Assembly: GCA_023053545.1 (NCBI GenBank) | Contig: JAKZAN010000002.1 | Location: 4,076,375-4,140,374 of the forward strand | DNA from: Lepidurus packardi | Lineage: Eukaryota > Arthropoda > Branchiopoda > Notostraca > Triopsidae | DNA length: 64,000 nucleotides | Direction of reading: 5' to 3' | In this document: in pieces, positions 1-11,501 of the stretch | How the letters are laid out: every line of letters begins with the position of its first letter | Numbering within the stretch: the stretch's first letter is position 1 | The notes under the pieces: generated by a model | The model's database searches: none | Seen by the model: only the letters and a program-made list of their open reading frames with translations | Told to the model about the DNA's origin: nothing | Program-made: the position numbers and the translations under genes

Positions 1-3000
1 AAGAATTCCGGAGCTGGTGCAACAACCCCTTGTCCTATCGTTCGTTTTGTCTCTTGTCCAGATTTCTCTCTTTACTGTCTGCTTGGTCTCGTTTTTTATG
101 AGTTTTTCGAAGCTTTTTTTATACCTCGTAGCAGGTAATACTATATTATTACTTGTCCCTAAAAATTGGTCATCTTATGTTTTGATTTTTGTTTCGTGGC
201 ACAGTCTCCAGATTTTTTTTTCGTTTCTCGAATGTTTCCCTTTTTTGTGTGTCGTGAATACCGCGAGAACTGTTTTAATGCAGCGGATGCTTCTTTGGCT
301 TATGCATTTCTGTTTCTGCCGACGCTAGTTGGGCTTGGCTTTGGATTTTTACGTTTATTAGTGATAAGAAAAGGCCCCAAGACCGCAAAATTCCGGTAGC
401 GAGGAGGCACAAGCTTCTGAAAATGCAAATGCCGGTGTGTAATAAGGATTTCGTTAGTTTCTTGTTAAAAACCCAAGATCCCTTTTCTGTCTTTATAGTT
501 CTAGTTTGCAAACAAGACTTTGACTAATAGCTTTTTCTGGCTCGGACTGGTTGAAAATGGCATGCAGTTTTAATTAACTTTTTGCATAACTAACACGACT
601 CCTTGGAGCTCCAAATACCATTCTGTATATAATAACTGTCAAGAATGATACATTCTTACCATGATAAAGCATTGTGGTACAATTATTTGGCCGACTTTAT
701 CACACGTTAGAGGGAGAGGCAGTTAGTAATTATGAGAAGATAAAAACCTTGGCTAGTTTAAAAGTTTTATTTTGCAACTTAGATAAATAACGAAGGCTAA
801 ATGTAAAGTCTACCACGAACCTAAACAAAACAATATTATTGAATTTTGGAAACAGTACGAATACCCTGACCAGGAGACATTTATCTTGATTCCAAAACTA
901 CCTTGTTTGCTAAAGAAGTTTGCTAGGTCTGGAGATTAGAAGGCAGAGATAATGTGAACAGATTTCGAGTTGCAGGTTTAACGTTAGTTCGTTGCATGGG
1001 TTACCAGCCAAGGTTACAGGGTTAGTCACATATATATACATGTCCAGCTGGAAACCCTTAAAAGCTCCATTAGTAGGTGGATATGTCCCTCGGGAGGCTT
1101 AAAGTTAAACCCAAAGTCAAGATTTGGCCGGATCAAGGGGGTAGGGGGTTTAAATATATGACTTGATTCTGGTCATTTCTCTTCCCTCTTCCCTCTCCCC
1201 ATGCCCTCTGTGCCCTTTGGAAAGAGGACATATATCCCCTCTTGTCCCTTATGGCTAGTGTTTCTTGGCATACAAACGTGGTGTATCGGTTCAAGGTATA
1301 AAGTACCTGCTAGCTCCATACGTGCTGTACTGCGATTTGCTAGTTTGACGTACAAGCTCGGTTATTCATAACGGTACTGTGTAATTACTAAGCATTTACC
1401 GTTAGATTATATAATGCATAGTTTGCTGGTTACACAATTCTCAAATAAACGCACACAGCGTACAGATTTATTACGTAAAAGAGGGAAACTTAAAGTGGAA
1501 CTAACTCTCTTACAATTCTTTCTGCAGTGTTTATAAAAGCGAGACCGTAGAAGTAGATAACTCCATCGAATCAGGGACAGAATCAAGTGGTGAGAAATGC
1601 TTTTATGGAGCTTTTCTGAAATGTAGACGGGTCTGTCTGCAAAGCAAGTCCTTGGGTTAAATTTTCTGGTCGAAAATGACTGTGATGGATGGCAGCTCAT
1701 GGAATATGGTGTGTATACTTTCTTCGTGTTTCTCAGTGTTGAAAGAGACACGGGAAAAAGACCAAAGAACCTCGAGTATAATGCATGGAAGATGGGCAAC
1801 TTTTCTTTGTTTCGTTATTCTAGTCCCAGCATGTTTGTTAAAAGCTTTTTCTATGAAAACTTCTTCCCACGGCGACTTTCTCCCCATTTGCAAGTTTCTC
1901 TTGACTTAACTAAAAATTCCCTTGGATTTAGGCTAATCAGCGCCGCTTTTCGCTATCTACTTACTTTTTTAGTAATTTTTTTATCGGTGCAGAAAAAAAC
2001 AGATTTCTCGCAAATTACGAGAAAAACGGCGGTAGCTTGTGTAGTAATTGAAGAGTTCGGCTTAAGCCCCAGGTTATAGTCATGTCATAACATTGGCAAG
2101 CACCATGTTTTCATGACCCTATTAAAAGGGTGGACTCAGGAGTTCCCCTGGTGCAGTTGGCAACCCGCAAAACAGTATGGAACTTGGGCGGTCGCTTGTT
2201 TACATTCACATAACGTAAGTCAAGGCTTAGTTTATGCAAGATTTCATCCCTTTTTATGGCAAAATCATGAAAATCGTGAATTGTGTTTATGCTTGCTTAA
2301 AAGTGGAGGTATCTACCTGTAAAGGACGTGAAATGACTAGACATCCCCCAATTTTTGGGGAAATTGATGACTAAGCAACTTCTTTCATTAAGTTAGCTGA
2401 GAATTTACTAAGGAGAGGCAATGAATGCGTAATAAAGTTTAAAGTAAATAAACTGAAGAAATAGAAAAGGCGAAAAAGGACCACTACCTCGAGATTAACG
2501 CTGGCGTTAAAATAAGAAAAGTAAATAAATTAAATACGAACAGGTTTTTAACAATTCAAGAGTGTTTATGTTATAAATCCTGTTTGCTACATGCTAGAAG
2601 TACTTGTTTTATCCAAGAAGTTTCTACTGTGTAAAAGAACCTTAGCCGTGTCCAGGTTTTAAATTTTAAGTTTGAGATGATAAGATCGTTTTACGTCAGT
2701 TTACCAAAAAAAAGTCCAAGTCTAGGATTTCACCATGAAATACCCAGGATTTCCTCATTATTAGCAAGTTGCAGCATCCTTTTTGCACAAACCGGTATAA
2801 TGATGCAATTGATCCTGTTTCTCTCCTATTATAGTTCTCTTTTATTTACCATCGTATGTTTGTATGCCCCTTGATCATATGATCTCTCCCTTTACAAAGC
2901 TTCCGTCTTGTTTTTTCATTTTTTGCTGCAGGTCTTGAATAGACAAGAAGCCCCAACTGGGAAAGCTGCGGTGCCTAAAGCATGGAATAACCGCTTAAAA

Positions 3001-4600
3001 GGAGGATCCACTGTCAGCAAGTGTTTTTTCGTCCACACGACGCCGATTGCTCTGTAATTTACAATCTTTATATTCAATCCAAGATCCCATTATTCAGTTC
3101 TTTTTATTGTCCTCGTTATGTTTCCTTGGCATTCTCTCCTTTAAAAACAAAAACCCATCATCCCCTTTTTTGCTAATCTCTAAATCAGCTTCGAATTTTC
3201 TTAGGAACCGTTTCCATTGACTCTTCTTTCCTTTTTCCCGAGGTCAAGTCGAGTCGGCGATGAGATTTACAGATCTGCGGCTAAACGCGCAGTTATTTCG
3301 CGAAAAGTAAAGCTAGAACATCTGGGCAATGGAAAACGTGCAAAGTCAAAGGGTCAACCGGACTTGTTTCAACTTTTTCAACTTAAAAAGCTTCTTCAGT
3401 CAACAATGCAAGCAACAGGATTCCGCTTTTACCGAGTCAATGTCGAAGTCCACGTCTCAGCGTGACATAGCAACTACTTTACTCCAAGAAGGCTTTTTAG
3501 CTCACGATCCGAGCTGTTTCGTTTGGTCCTCCTTCTCTTTCTTTCCAAGAATCCCCGTCTGCCCCGTTTAATTGAAGATGCAACAAGAAGTTGTGACGAG
3601 CCAAGCCTGGGAAAAACCAAGAAGCAGTTGCAACTGAGGACCCCTGTGCGAGATTAGGACCAAAGCCTGGATGGCCAAGAGAACCGCGGCTTGGAAACCG
3701 CTCCGTAACACTCCTTGGTAGGGCTGAAATTCCTCCACTTCTTGTTGCTTCGACAACCGAACCATTGTCAAAAATGCCCTCGACTTTTAAAGTTGTGCCT
3801 GCAGGCACAGCTCAAAGACTCCGAAAGGTTATTGCCATCGGCCCACTCGCTCCTTACCATGACCGTTGAAGTTGAAGTACAAATTGTTCAGCCCTGACGG
3901 AACAGCTCAGCAAGGCATGAAGCCAACTTGGCTAGAAAATAACAAACCCCATCAAAGCAGCTCTCACGATTCCAAACACTACTGCGGTGGTTAATCGGGA
4001 ACTAATTACCACCTACTTTTACCTAATTTTCGATTTTCTCTCGTCGACTTGGCCTTGGGTACCGCTGCAAGCGTGGTAATTACGAACGTGGGGGAGAATA
4101 TTATATTTACAGGTATACCATATGTTTCCCATACGAGATACAAAATTAGCTCCCGAGCAGGTCTTAACTTTTTTATATATATATTTTCCCCCCTCCTATT
4201 GTATTGTATTCAAACAGGTGAAGTTAAGATTATTGTTGAGGAAAGGGGGAAGATAATATGTTCTATCTACCGTTGAATATGCAATGAAGCAAACCGCGGG
4301 TTGTGATGTTGTCTGGCATGTTGAAGAGCGCCAGGGGCCGTTAGCTCTTTGCTATTGGGACTTTTCAGTTGGGGCTTTTAGCTGTTTCATAGCAGGGCCA
4401 GCGTATAGCGTTGCTCGCGCAGCTTGTCTTGTATTGTGTCATAGGAGCAGTGTAACGGACGTAACGTAAGTACCGAAGTGCAGTTATACAAACTAAACAA
4501 AAAGAGAAAGGTGTTAATACGGTGTTTTTTAATGTTTTTTTAGATTTCTTTTTCCTCAACACTGCCTTTGCATGCTGCCAATTGGTGGCTCAATTTGATT
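1..4600. other. Upstream region without a recognised gene
   Basis: I see no coding region I can support here. The open frames are short, overlap on both strands and show no family resemblance. Most of the stretch is A+T-rich. The exception is a block around 3540-3890 that is visibly richer in G+C and could hold the promoter or a 5' untranslated exon of the innexin at 4649. A T-tract ending in TAG near 4544 and a CAG just before the innexin start, at about 4641, are possible acceptors for a 5' untranslated intron. None of this is proven from sequence. Confidence 0.4.
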
Positions 4601-4648
4601 CGATTTAGAGGAATTTTGTTTACCATCCAGTGAGCTACAGGTTGCACC

Positions 4649-5932
4649 ATGTATAATATCCTTGCGGGATTCAAGGAATATTTCCGGCGCCAAGAGATTG
4701 TGACGGATAATGCCATCTTCCGTCTTTATTACGTTTTCACCACCGTGCTGTTGATGATCTTCTCGATCATTGTGACCGCATCACAATTTGTGGGCAATCC
4801 GATCAATTGCATCAATGATGGTGATATTCCGATCCATGTAATTAATACGTACTGCTGGATTTCCTCAACGTACACCATGCCGGATGCCTTTTATCGGGAA
4901 GTTGGTAGCGAAGTGCCTCATCCGGGTTTGGCAGCTGGTTACCATCCCCACGAAACTCGCAAATACTACGCCTATTATCAATGGGTCTGCTTTGTGCTCT
5001 TCTTCCAAGCCCTGATATGCTATATACCGAAATGGCTATGGGATGCTTGGGAAGGAGGTCTTTTGAGCACCGTTGTTATGGGTCTCAATACTGGATTGAA
5101 GACATGCGAAGAACGCGATGCCAAGAAGAAAGTTCTCATAAGTTACCTCTTGCAACACTACAAAGTAAAGCCCAATTTCTACAAAAGATTTTTAATCGAT
5201 TTTCTTTATTCTCATCCTTTAGCAACACAATATGTACGTTCTAAGGTACTTTTTATGTGAAGTTTTGGCACTCGTGGGAGTCGTGGGGCAACTCTACTTG
5301 ATGAACCGCTTCGTGGGCGGCGAGTTTTTTTCGTATGGACTTCGCGTGTTATCTCATATGGAGCAAGACCAAGAAAAACGCTTTGATCCTATGGTGTACG
5401 TCTTCCCACGTGTAACGAAATGCACTTTCCACAAATTTGGTCCTTCTGGCACGGTAATTTTCACTATTTGACAAGACCTGGTAAACAATGGAATTTATTC
5501 ATTTATTTTTATGGACGCTTAGATCACTCGCCACGATTCCTTGTGCGTATTGCCGCAGAATATCATAAACGAAAAGACATACATCTTCCTTTGGTTCTGG
5601 TTCATTCTGATGGCCACGTTGTTGTCCGGTTTGGTACTCTATAGAGCATTATTGATGTCAGTTCCCAAATTACGTCCACTGATTCTCCACGCCCGTGCTC
5701 GTTTTGTACCCACAGAGGTAAGAGATCGAACAAAGGTTTGAAATGTGTGGTGGATTTAAGGTTTTTGTTTGTTTTATTCTTCTAGGTGGTGGATGCCATA
5801 TCCAAGAAATGCGAGATTGGAGATTGGTGGCTGCTATACATGCTTGGACGCAATCTAGAACCCATGGTATACCGTGAAGTTGTTTCTGAATTGGCCAAAA
5901 AAGTGGAGACCTACGAAAGTAATAACGCATGA
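4649..5932 (+). CDS. inx1: Innexin gap-junction channel protein, Inx1/ogre-like (4 exons)
   Basis: Coding exons are 4649-5164, 5223-5453, 5523-5717 and 5786-5932 (TGA stop at 5930-5932). All three GT-AG introns are phase 0 and only 58, 69 and 68 nt long. The product is 362 aa, the usual innexin length. Innexins form invertebrate gap junctions in the plasma membrane and pass ions and small molecules between cells. Diagnostic marks: the YYQWV motif at residues 109-113 opening the second membrane segment; four membrane segments (about 28-48, 111-130, 180-200 and 270-290); and two conserved cysteines in each extracellular loop (Cys54/Cys69 and Cys239/Cys257). The motifs MPDAF, LMNRF and [12 protein letters not shown] match arthropod Inx1/ogre better than Inx2 by eye. 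The start was chosen because MYNIL aligns with the family N-terminus. I am confident of the family and less so of the paralog. Confidence 0.95.
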
Positions 5933-6024
5933 CTAGCACGCCCTTATGAAGAACTAACTGCGTCCGTCGCGGAAGCTGAAAAAGAGGAAAGTTTAGCTTG
6001 AATGCTGCCTTTTGTGCAAGAATG

Positions 6025-6472
6025 ATTAAACGACAATTTGACTGTATTGTCAAGCATCAACAAGTGCAAACGATATTTCCTATACTTTTCTATTTTATGC
6101 CAAATGAAACTCAATTTTGTCGTTTGTTGTAGTGGAAGGGATTTATTATTTTCTTGCCATTATTTGATGGCGATAGAATGGAGCGGGTCTTTTTCTACAA
6201 TTTTCTCCAGTTGTGGCAGACTGCCTTTGTAGCTAATTGGTAGGTCCTTTTTAACATATCGCTGCCTAAATGATATAATACTGTATGTTTGATTAGCTAG
6301 TTCGGAAGCTGTAGGAATCTCTCACATACAAATTCCTAAATTTTCATTTTAGAATACAGACATGTTTTATGAATAAGTTGTTTCGAATCTCTTCTTTTTT
6401 GAGATATTATATACAAGTAATGGACTGTACAGCTGTTTACTATATCGTGCGAAATTCGTGAAGATCAATAAA
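6025..6472 (+). promoter_or_regulatory. Candidate innexin polyadenylation signals
   Basis: An ATTAAA at 6025-6030 and a canonical AATAAA at 6467-6472 lie about 95 and 535 nt after the innexin stop codon. Either could end the transcript. The AATAAA is the stronger motif. This rests only on hexamer identity and position. Confidence 0.4.
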
Positions 6473-6639
6473 TTTACCAGATTTTTGCATAGAAGTTCAG
6501 GACATGAAGACCGATGGCGCATGTATCGAACACTGGACAATTTCGTGTAATGGGGTCTCCTACTACGATTCTCTACTGAAGCCGCTATTACCAGAGTGCG
6601 CCAATTCGAAAGGTCCTTTGTATTTCATTATGAAATACA

Positions 6640-7540
6640 ATATAATATTGCAACCTTCTAGAGAATACAAGGTATGGGTTGTACCGTCATTGTTTTATAA
6701 ATCGAACGAAGGATGCTTACCTTTGTATACTATAGTCAGCTCATATTATATATTTATAGGAGTTCAACGTTATTTTAATATAAGCGTATGACCCAGTGGA
6801 TAGGACGCAGGACTAGGGAACGAAAGGACCCCGGTTCGAAACCTGGTCAAGGCATTTTATTTCGTCAAAAAAACGAAATGGTAAATGGCTTTCTTTCTCT
6901 AATACCTTATGCCTTCCAGGTAAGGTTCCTATACCCATATTCGAAATTGTGAAGCTTCGGCATTACGAGCTCGAATATCGTGGATAGGAAACCGAGCAGG
7001 GGAGTTGGGAACAGGGAAAAGGGGCGAGGCTCTCAATTTTTGACGATTTTTTAAGGGGACCCCCTTGATCGTGCAGGGATCCTTATGGAAAAAAGCCCAG
7101 AAAACGCTTTCCCAGCTCGAAAAGGAGCCACGCCCCCTTTTTGGTCCAATCCACCAATAGGATTCGTCCATTTTTTAGGCCCCGCCCACTTTTTAGCGGA
7201 TTTTTTTGAGAAAACACGCAAAAACATTCAAAATGGTCACTTTTATTGCAAAAATTACAGATAATACAAAAAGGATATTTATGGAAACTAGATTTTACGG
7301 GGAACATTTTGGTACAACAAATAAGGAATTCCAGTGGGAAGCAAAACACCTCATTTGCACAATATTAGAATCCCAATTTTCAGAGCTAAAAAAATCACAG
7401 AACAAAAATTCGAACAGATTTAGAAGGCAGCACTAGAACAATGTTTCTGGAGGGAAATATTTTTACAAGAAAAACAAAAAAATATGAAGCAATTCTTCTC
7501 AAAACTTTTTACAATAATACACAACGTCGAACCCACAGGG
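6640..7540 (+). repeat. Dispersed repeat, copy 1 (uninterrupted) with tRNA-like segment
   Basis: This stretch aligns end to end with a second copy at about 11470-11501 plus 13655-14550. The positions from 6931 to 7170 match 13931-14180 at a constant offset of 7000, with 7 mismatches and no gaps by my count; the flanks are much more diverged. An internal segment (6790-6854) resembles a tRNA gene with a B box, GGTTCGA, at 6833-6839. The homology continues about 150 bp upstream of the tRNA-like part, so this is not a simple SINE with a tRNA head at its 5' end. The small open frames inside it (for example the minus-strand frame over 6929-7171) are conserved only because the DNA is. I cannot name the family. 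Confidence 0.8.
6790..6854 (+). other. tRNA-like Pol III promoter segment in repeat copy 1
   Basis: About 65 nt resemble a degenerate tRNA. There is an A-box-like stretch near the 5' end (around CCCAGTGGATAGG) and a good B box, GGTTCGAAACC, at 6833-6843. The paired segment in copy 2 is 13791-13855. The isotype is not resolvable and the cloverleaf is poor, so this is a tRNA-derived promoter in a retroposon-like repeat and not a functional tRNA. Confidence 0.6.
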
Positions 7541-8190
7541 TGCTTTGCAGATTTGGAAGACATATTTGCAAGCCGCCGGATTGTGACACAAGGCCGACGA
7601 GTCCATAATCTTGTAAGGGACCAAATTAAAGTTACGAAAATGACGAGCAAATTGGTCCGATCCTGGACGCTGATTTCAAATGGAGAATCACAATCATTTC
7701 CTGCTTGATCAGATCTTCTGCCTAACAAAAGTTGTGTCATCTACTGTTTGTCGCTCTTCCATTGTAATTCACCATTATTACATCCTCATTTATATGTGAA
7801 ACTAATTCACCTTCTGGAAGCTAGACGATGGAGGTTCTGCGGTTCTCTGACATGCTGCGGACAAATTCGCATCATGGGAACGAGGCAATACCGCGATGGA
7901 TCACTTGAGATTGTTGCTTCATTTCCACTTCAACTATAATAAGATAAAAAAAAGACCAATTAATCAAATTGTTAAACGCATTCAAAAGAAAACTTACTTT
8001 TCGCTTTCCTTTCCGGTCCTGGCAAAGAACTAAACCTGCAGTAGATTCGCATCCCTGGCCATCAGCCAGCGCGCAATGCTGGCGTCTCTCACCTCGTTGA
8101 TGTTGATAATCAGCCAATCCCTCCAGACAGGGTTCCAGGCGTTGTAGCCACAAAAGTGAACTCCGATATCGCAGGACGAACACGGATATC
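7541..8190. other. Interval between repeat copy 1 and the minisatellite
   Basis: No gene recognised. On the minus strand there is a consensus splice donor, GTAAGT, at 7997-7992. The sequence upstream of it (8000-8215) is relatively G+C-rich and runs into the edge of the 80-bp tandem array. This is the proximal end of a possible spliced minus-strand transcript. Confidence 0.35.
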
Positions 8191-8228
8191 GCACTGATTA
8201 GGTTAGCCACCGCCATAATTAACGTTCG

Positions 8229-9245
8229 AACTGCCCGCCAAAGACCGCCACTGCTGTCTATGGTTAGCCACCGCCCTATTGAAAACCTCCAACGATGTTT
8301 TCAAGAGGAATTGCCCGCCAAAGACCGCCACTGTTGTCTATGGTTAGCCACCGCCCTATTGAAAACCTCCAGCGATGTTTTCAAAAGGAATTGCCCGCCA
8401 AAGACCGCCACTGTTGTCTATGGTTAGCCACCGCCCTAATGAAAACCTCCAACGATGTTTTCAAGAGGAATTGCCCGCCAAAGACCGCCACTGTTGTCTA
8501 TGGTTAGCCACCGCCCTATTGAAAACCTCCAGCGATGTTTTCAAAAGGAATTGCCCGCCAAAGACCGCCACTGTTGTCTATGGTTAGCCACCGCCCTAAT
8601 GAAAACCTCCAACGATGTTTTCAAGAGGAATTGCCCGCCAAAGACCGCCACTGCTGTCTATGGTTAGCCACCGCCCTAATGAAAACCTCCAACGATGTTT
8701 TCAAGAGGAATTGCCCGCCAAAGACCGCCACTGCTGTCTATGGTTAGCCACCACCCTATTGAAAACCTCCAACGATGTTTTCAAGAGGAATTGCCCGCCA
8801 AAGACCGCCACTGCTGTCTATGGTTAGCCACCGCCCTAATGAAAACCTCCAACGATGTTTTCAAGAGGAATTGCCCGCCAAAGACCGCCACTGTTGTCTA
8901 TGGTTAGCCACCGCCCTAATGAAAACCTCCAACGATGTTTTCAAGAGGAATTGCCCGCCAAAGACCGCCACTGCTGTCTATGGTTAGCCACCGCCCTAAT
9001 GAAAACCTCCAACGATGTTTTCAAGAGGAATTGCCCGCCAAAGACCGCCACTGCTGTCTATGGTTAGCCACCACCCTATTGAAAACCTCCAACGATGTTT
9101 TCAAAAGGAATTGCCCGCCAAAGACCGCCACTGTTGTCTATGGTTAGCCACCGCCCTAATGAAAACCTCCAACGATGTTTTCCAAAGGAATTGCCTGCCA
9201 AAGAACGCCACTGCTGTCTAAGGTTAGCCACCGCCATAGTGAAGA
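8229..9245. repeat. 80-bp minisatellite, about 12.7 units
   Basis: Direct reading shows a unit of exactly 80 bp repeated from about 8229 to 9245. Each unit includes the segments TTGCCCGCCAAAGACCGCCA and GGTTAGCCACCGCCCTA. The last unit (from about 9190) is diverged, and a degenerate fragment of the unit flanks the left edge near 8199-8228. Since 80 is not a multiple of 3, each 70-codon plus-strand open frame is a frame-shifting shadow and not a gene. Units differ at about five diagnostic sites and are arranged in a higher-order pattern. The complement of the unit at each array edge carries an ATG (ATGGCGGTGGCTAACC) that internal units lack. Confidence 0.97.
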
Positions 9246-9860
9246 CCTCAACGATGCTCGCCTGAAAGAAACAATGAGTAGTAAAAACTTATTAATGTAA
9301 ATTAAAGTGCTACAACAATCACTTCGAAGCTCCCCATGAACTTTAAACTGAAATCGGATTCGTTAGAAGTTGACCTCTTGGCACAGGATTACTTCCTCTT
9401 CCCCTTCATTTCGCCACCGAAAACTAGAAGAAAAGGGAAAAATATCAGTACGCATGAAATCAATTCATAAACAAAATGTTTAAAACTTACAAATACGTGT
9501 GAACAAACACATCCGCAGAGGAAGGCTCCCAAAACGGGTGAAAACGCAAAACGTATGAAAAGGATCAAACTTGTCCTGATTCACGTTTGTAGACTTCCGG
9601 TAACACATAAAAAACAACAACACAAATTGCATAAAACATGTGAAAGCAGAAGGACTATGGAGAAGGAGAAAAACTTACCGAGTTTTGTGTTTGTATACTT
9701 CCGACAGACAAATAAAAAACAACAACACAAGTTGCACACGTTTGAGACGTTCGTCAAGTCGACCTCACTTCTGCATTTCCGGTTCGGTACATCGTATGAG
9801 CGTCGCAACACCCAGTTGTCCTCCCCCTTTCGCCACCTTCCACCCAGTTTAGTCGATTAA
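9246..9860. repeat. Diverged tandem duplication with splice-like signals
   Basis: A segment near 9586-9646 (TTTGTAGACTTCCGG, then AAAAAACAACAACACAA) recurs near 9688-9745, a diverged tandem repeat of about 100 bp. On the minus strand, GTAAGT donors occur at 9490-9485 and 9678-9673. Acceptors with pyrimidine tracts end at about 9424 and 9262. No protein-coding gene is recognised. Confidence 0.5.
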
Positions 9861-11469
9861 CGTTACCAAAGAACCTGCAACGAAACGTAAAATAGAAAAA
9901 AGTAAGTTCGAAATGTATACAAACGAAGCAAAATCTAACGACATGGGAAAGTAAAAGATTATGTTTTACCTCGACTTCGCGAACACTCCGACTTATAAAA
10001 GTTGACTTTAGCATCGCAGGCAATCTTGGAAACACCGCTGAATGCGAAGAAAGCTCACCAAGGGACCAACCCGAAGAACGGTCTATCGCGGCACTTTTCA
10101 CTCTTGGAAACACTGGGATTTGAAGAAGGGGCATGAAGGAATCCCGAAGATCAGGCAAATGGGCGAAACTTCCACAGAAGAAACTTCCATCTGCACTTTT
10201 CGCTCTTGAATACACCGGGATTTGAAGAAAGGGGCATGAAGAAATTGCCTGATCCCAAGGATCAGGCAAATGGGCGAAACTTCCATCCCTGCCAGGGCTG
10301 CGTTCTTCAGTAGAGGCTCCCCAAATCCGTTCACCACCCGTTTACCATAGAAAAGCTTCGTTGTTACCATTAAAGACCTAATGAATGGCAACAACAAAGA
10401 CTTTTCGCCGCCCAGGAAATTAAAAGTTGCGGCAAAAGACCTAACCGGCCAACAACACTTTAACTCCTGGCATACCTGTTCCTTCTGGTTCTCCTGGTTC
10501 CCACAGAAGGTAAGTAGCTACCTCCAAGTAGCAGAATATCAGCTTAGCAGATTAAAGTTGCAAATTCTGTCGACGGCGAAGGATGATGTAAGGCAGGGAT
10601 GAAGTAGAGAGCACACTTAACACCAACACATTTTTTGTTTACTGGCGTAGGCCTGACCAGAGTTTTGCCGAACACCACACTTAACACTTTAAACGCGCAC
10701 TTGAATTGACTCCAGGTTTTGGAAGATCCAATTCTTAATGTTTTCGAAGATAACGCTTAATCCGATTGTTAATGTTCAACATGCTTGGTAATGTTTAACT
10801 ATAAACTCACTACTAACTTTCACAAGGTCGCTGGAGAAAACCAAGTCTGCACTGATTGCTTGCTAGGGAGCAACTGACGTTATAGGGTTTCTTCAGGGTG
10901 CACATCCGTTCATAGGCAACAAACTTGTGGAGTCGTTCTCTTGAAACTATCCGGACACGGTTTGATGTTTATAAGAAAAACACATGCAGTGATACGCAGC
11001 TTCGGTTCGGGTTCGTCAATCCATGGTAGCGAACCAGAGAACGGCTTCCCAAACCGAAACTTCTGGCGAATTCTACTACGACGTGGGTCGAGGGCCAGAA
11101 CCGAGACACTTCTTATGTCTTCGCTTTCTTCTAATGGACGGCGTTTAACAACATAAAGGCACAATGTCATTGAAATGTTGTTAAGTAATAACGCAGGGAA
11201 TCCAATGGATAGCCTATTTGAATAAAAACAACAACACTAGTATAAAGAATTACAAAAATTAGAAGTCAAAACTTACTCCGCCTCTTCATCACCACACCCG
11301 AATATAACGCCCTTTTCCTGCTGGCCTCACAATGCACCATCCTCCACAGGCCCCACAATGCACCCGAACCACGCCCACCAAAACCCAGAGAAGTTCAATT
11401 TCAACAAAAAAAATATATATAACTATATATATTCGCCAGGCTTGCATTAACTTTTAAATATAATACAAA
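9861..11469. other. Interval with a 102-bp tandem repeat; no recognised gene
   Basis: The stretch 10091-10192 is repeated at about 10193-10295 (shared: GGGATTTGAAGAA, then ATCAGGCAAATGGGCGAAAC). The period is about 102 bp, a multiple of three, so minus-strand open frames of 99-171 codons run through both units. Another minus-strand open frame, 11170-10910 (86 codons, ATG start), has no recognisable domain. A minus-strand GTAAGT donor lies at 11276-11271. These could be exons of an unrecognised minus-strand transcript, but I cannot assign a product. Confidence 0.4.
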
Positions 11470-11501
11470 GAAATAAATACAATGCAAACTTCTAGGGAAT
11501 A
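11470..11501 (+). repeat. Left fragment of dispersed repeat copy 2
   Basis: The bases just left of the Tigger element (GCAAACTTCTAGGGAATA) match copy 1 at about 6650-6669 (GCAACCTTCTAGAGAATA). This shows that the transposon landed inside the repeat. The outer limit of the homology is uncertain. Confidence 0.75.

Noticed and set aside
6790-6854. Functional tRNA gene
   Set aside because: The B box is good but the A box and stems are degenerate, and the segment is part of a dispersed repeat present twice.
6929-7171. Conserved minus-strand peptide present in both repeat copies (also 13929-14186)
   Set aside because: The near identity holds at every base including flanks of the frame, so it reflects DNA-level repeat similarity; no start, domain or codon-level signal supports a protein.
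8295-9221. Series of near-identical 70-codon plus-strand open frames
   Set aside because: They are staggered shadows of the 80-bp tandem repeat; 80 is not a multiple of 3, so each frame shifts and ends after about 2.7 units.
8229-9245. Regular 80-bp repeats considered as a CRISPR array
   Set aside because: The repeats are contiguous, with no unique spacers, and the DNA is eukaryotic.
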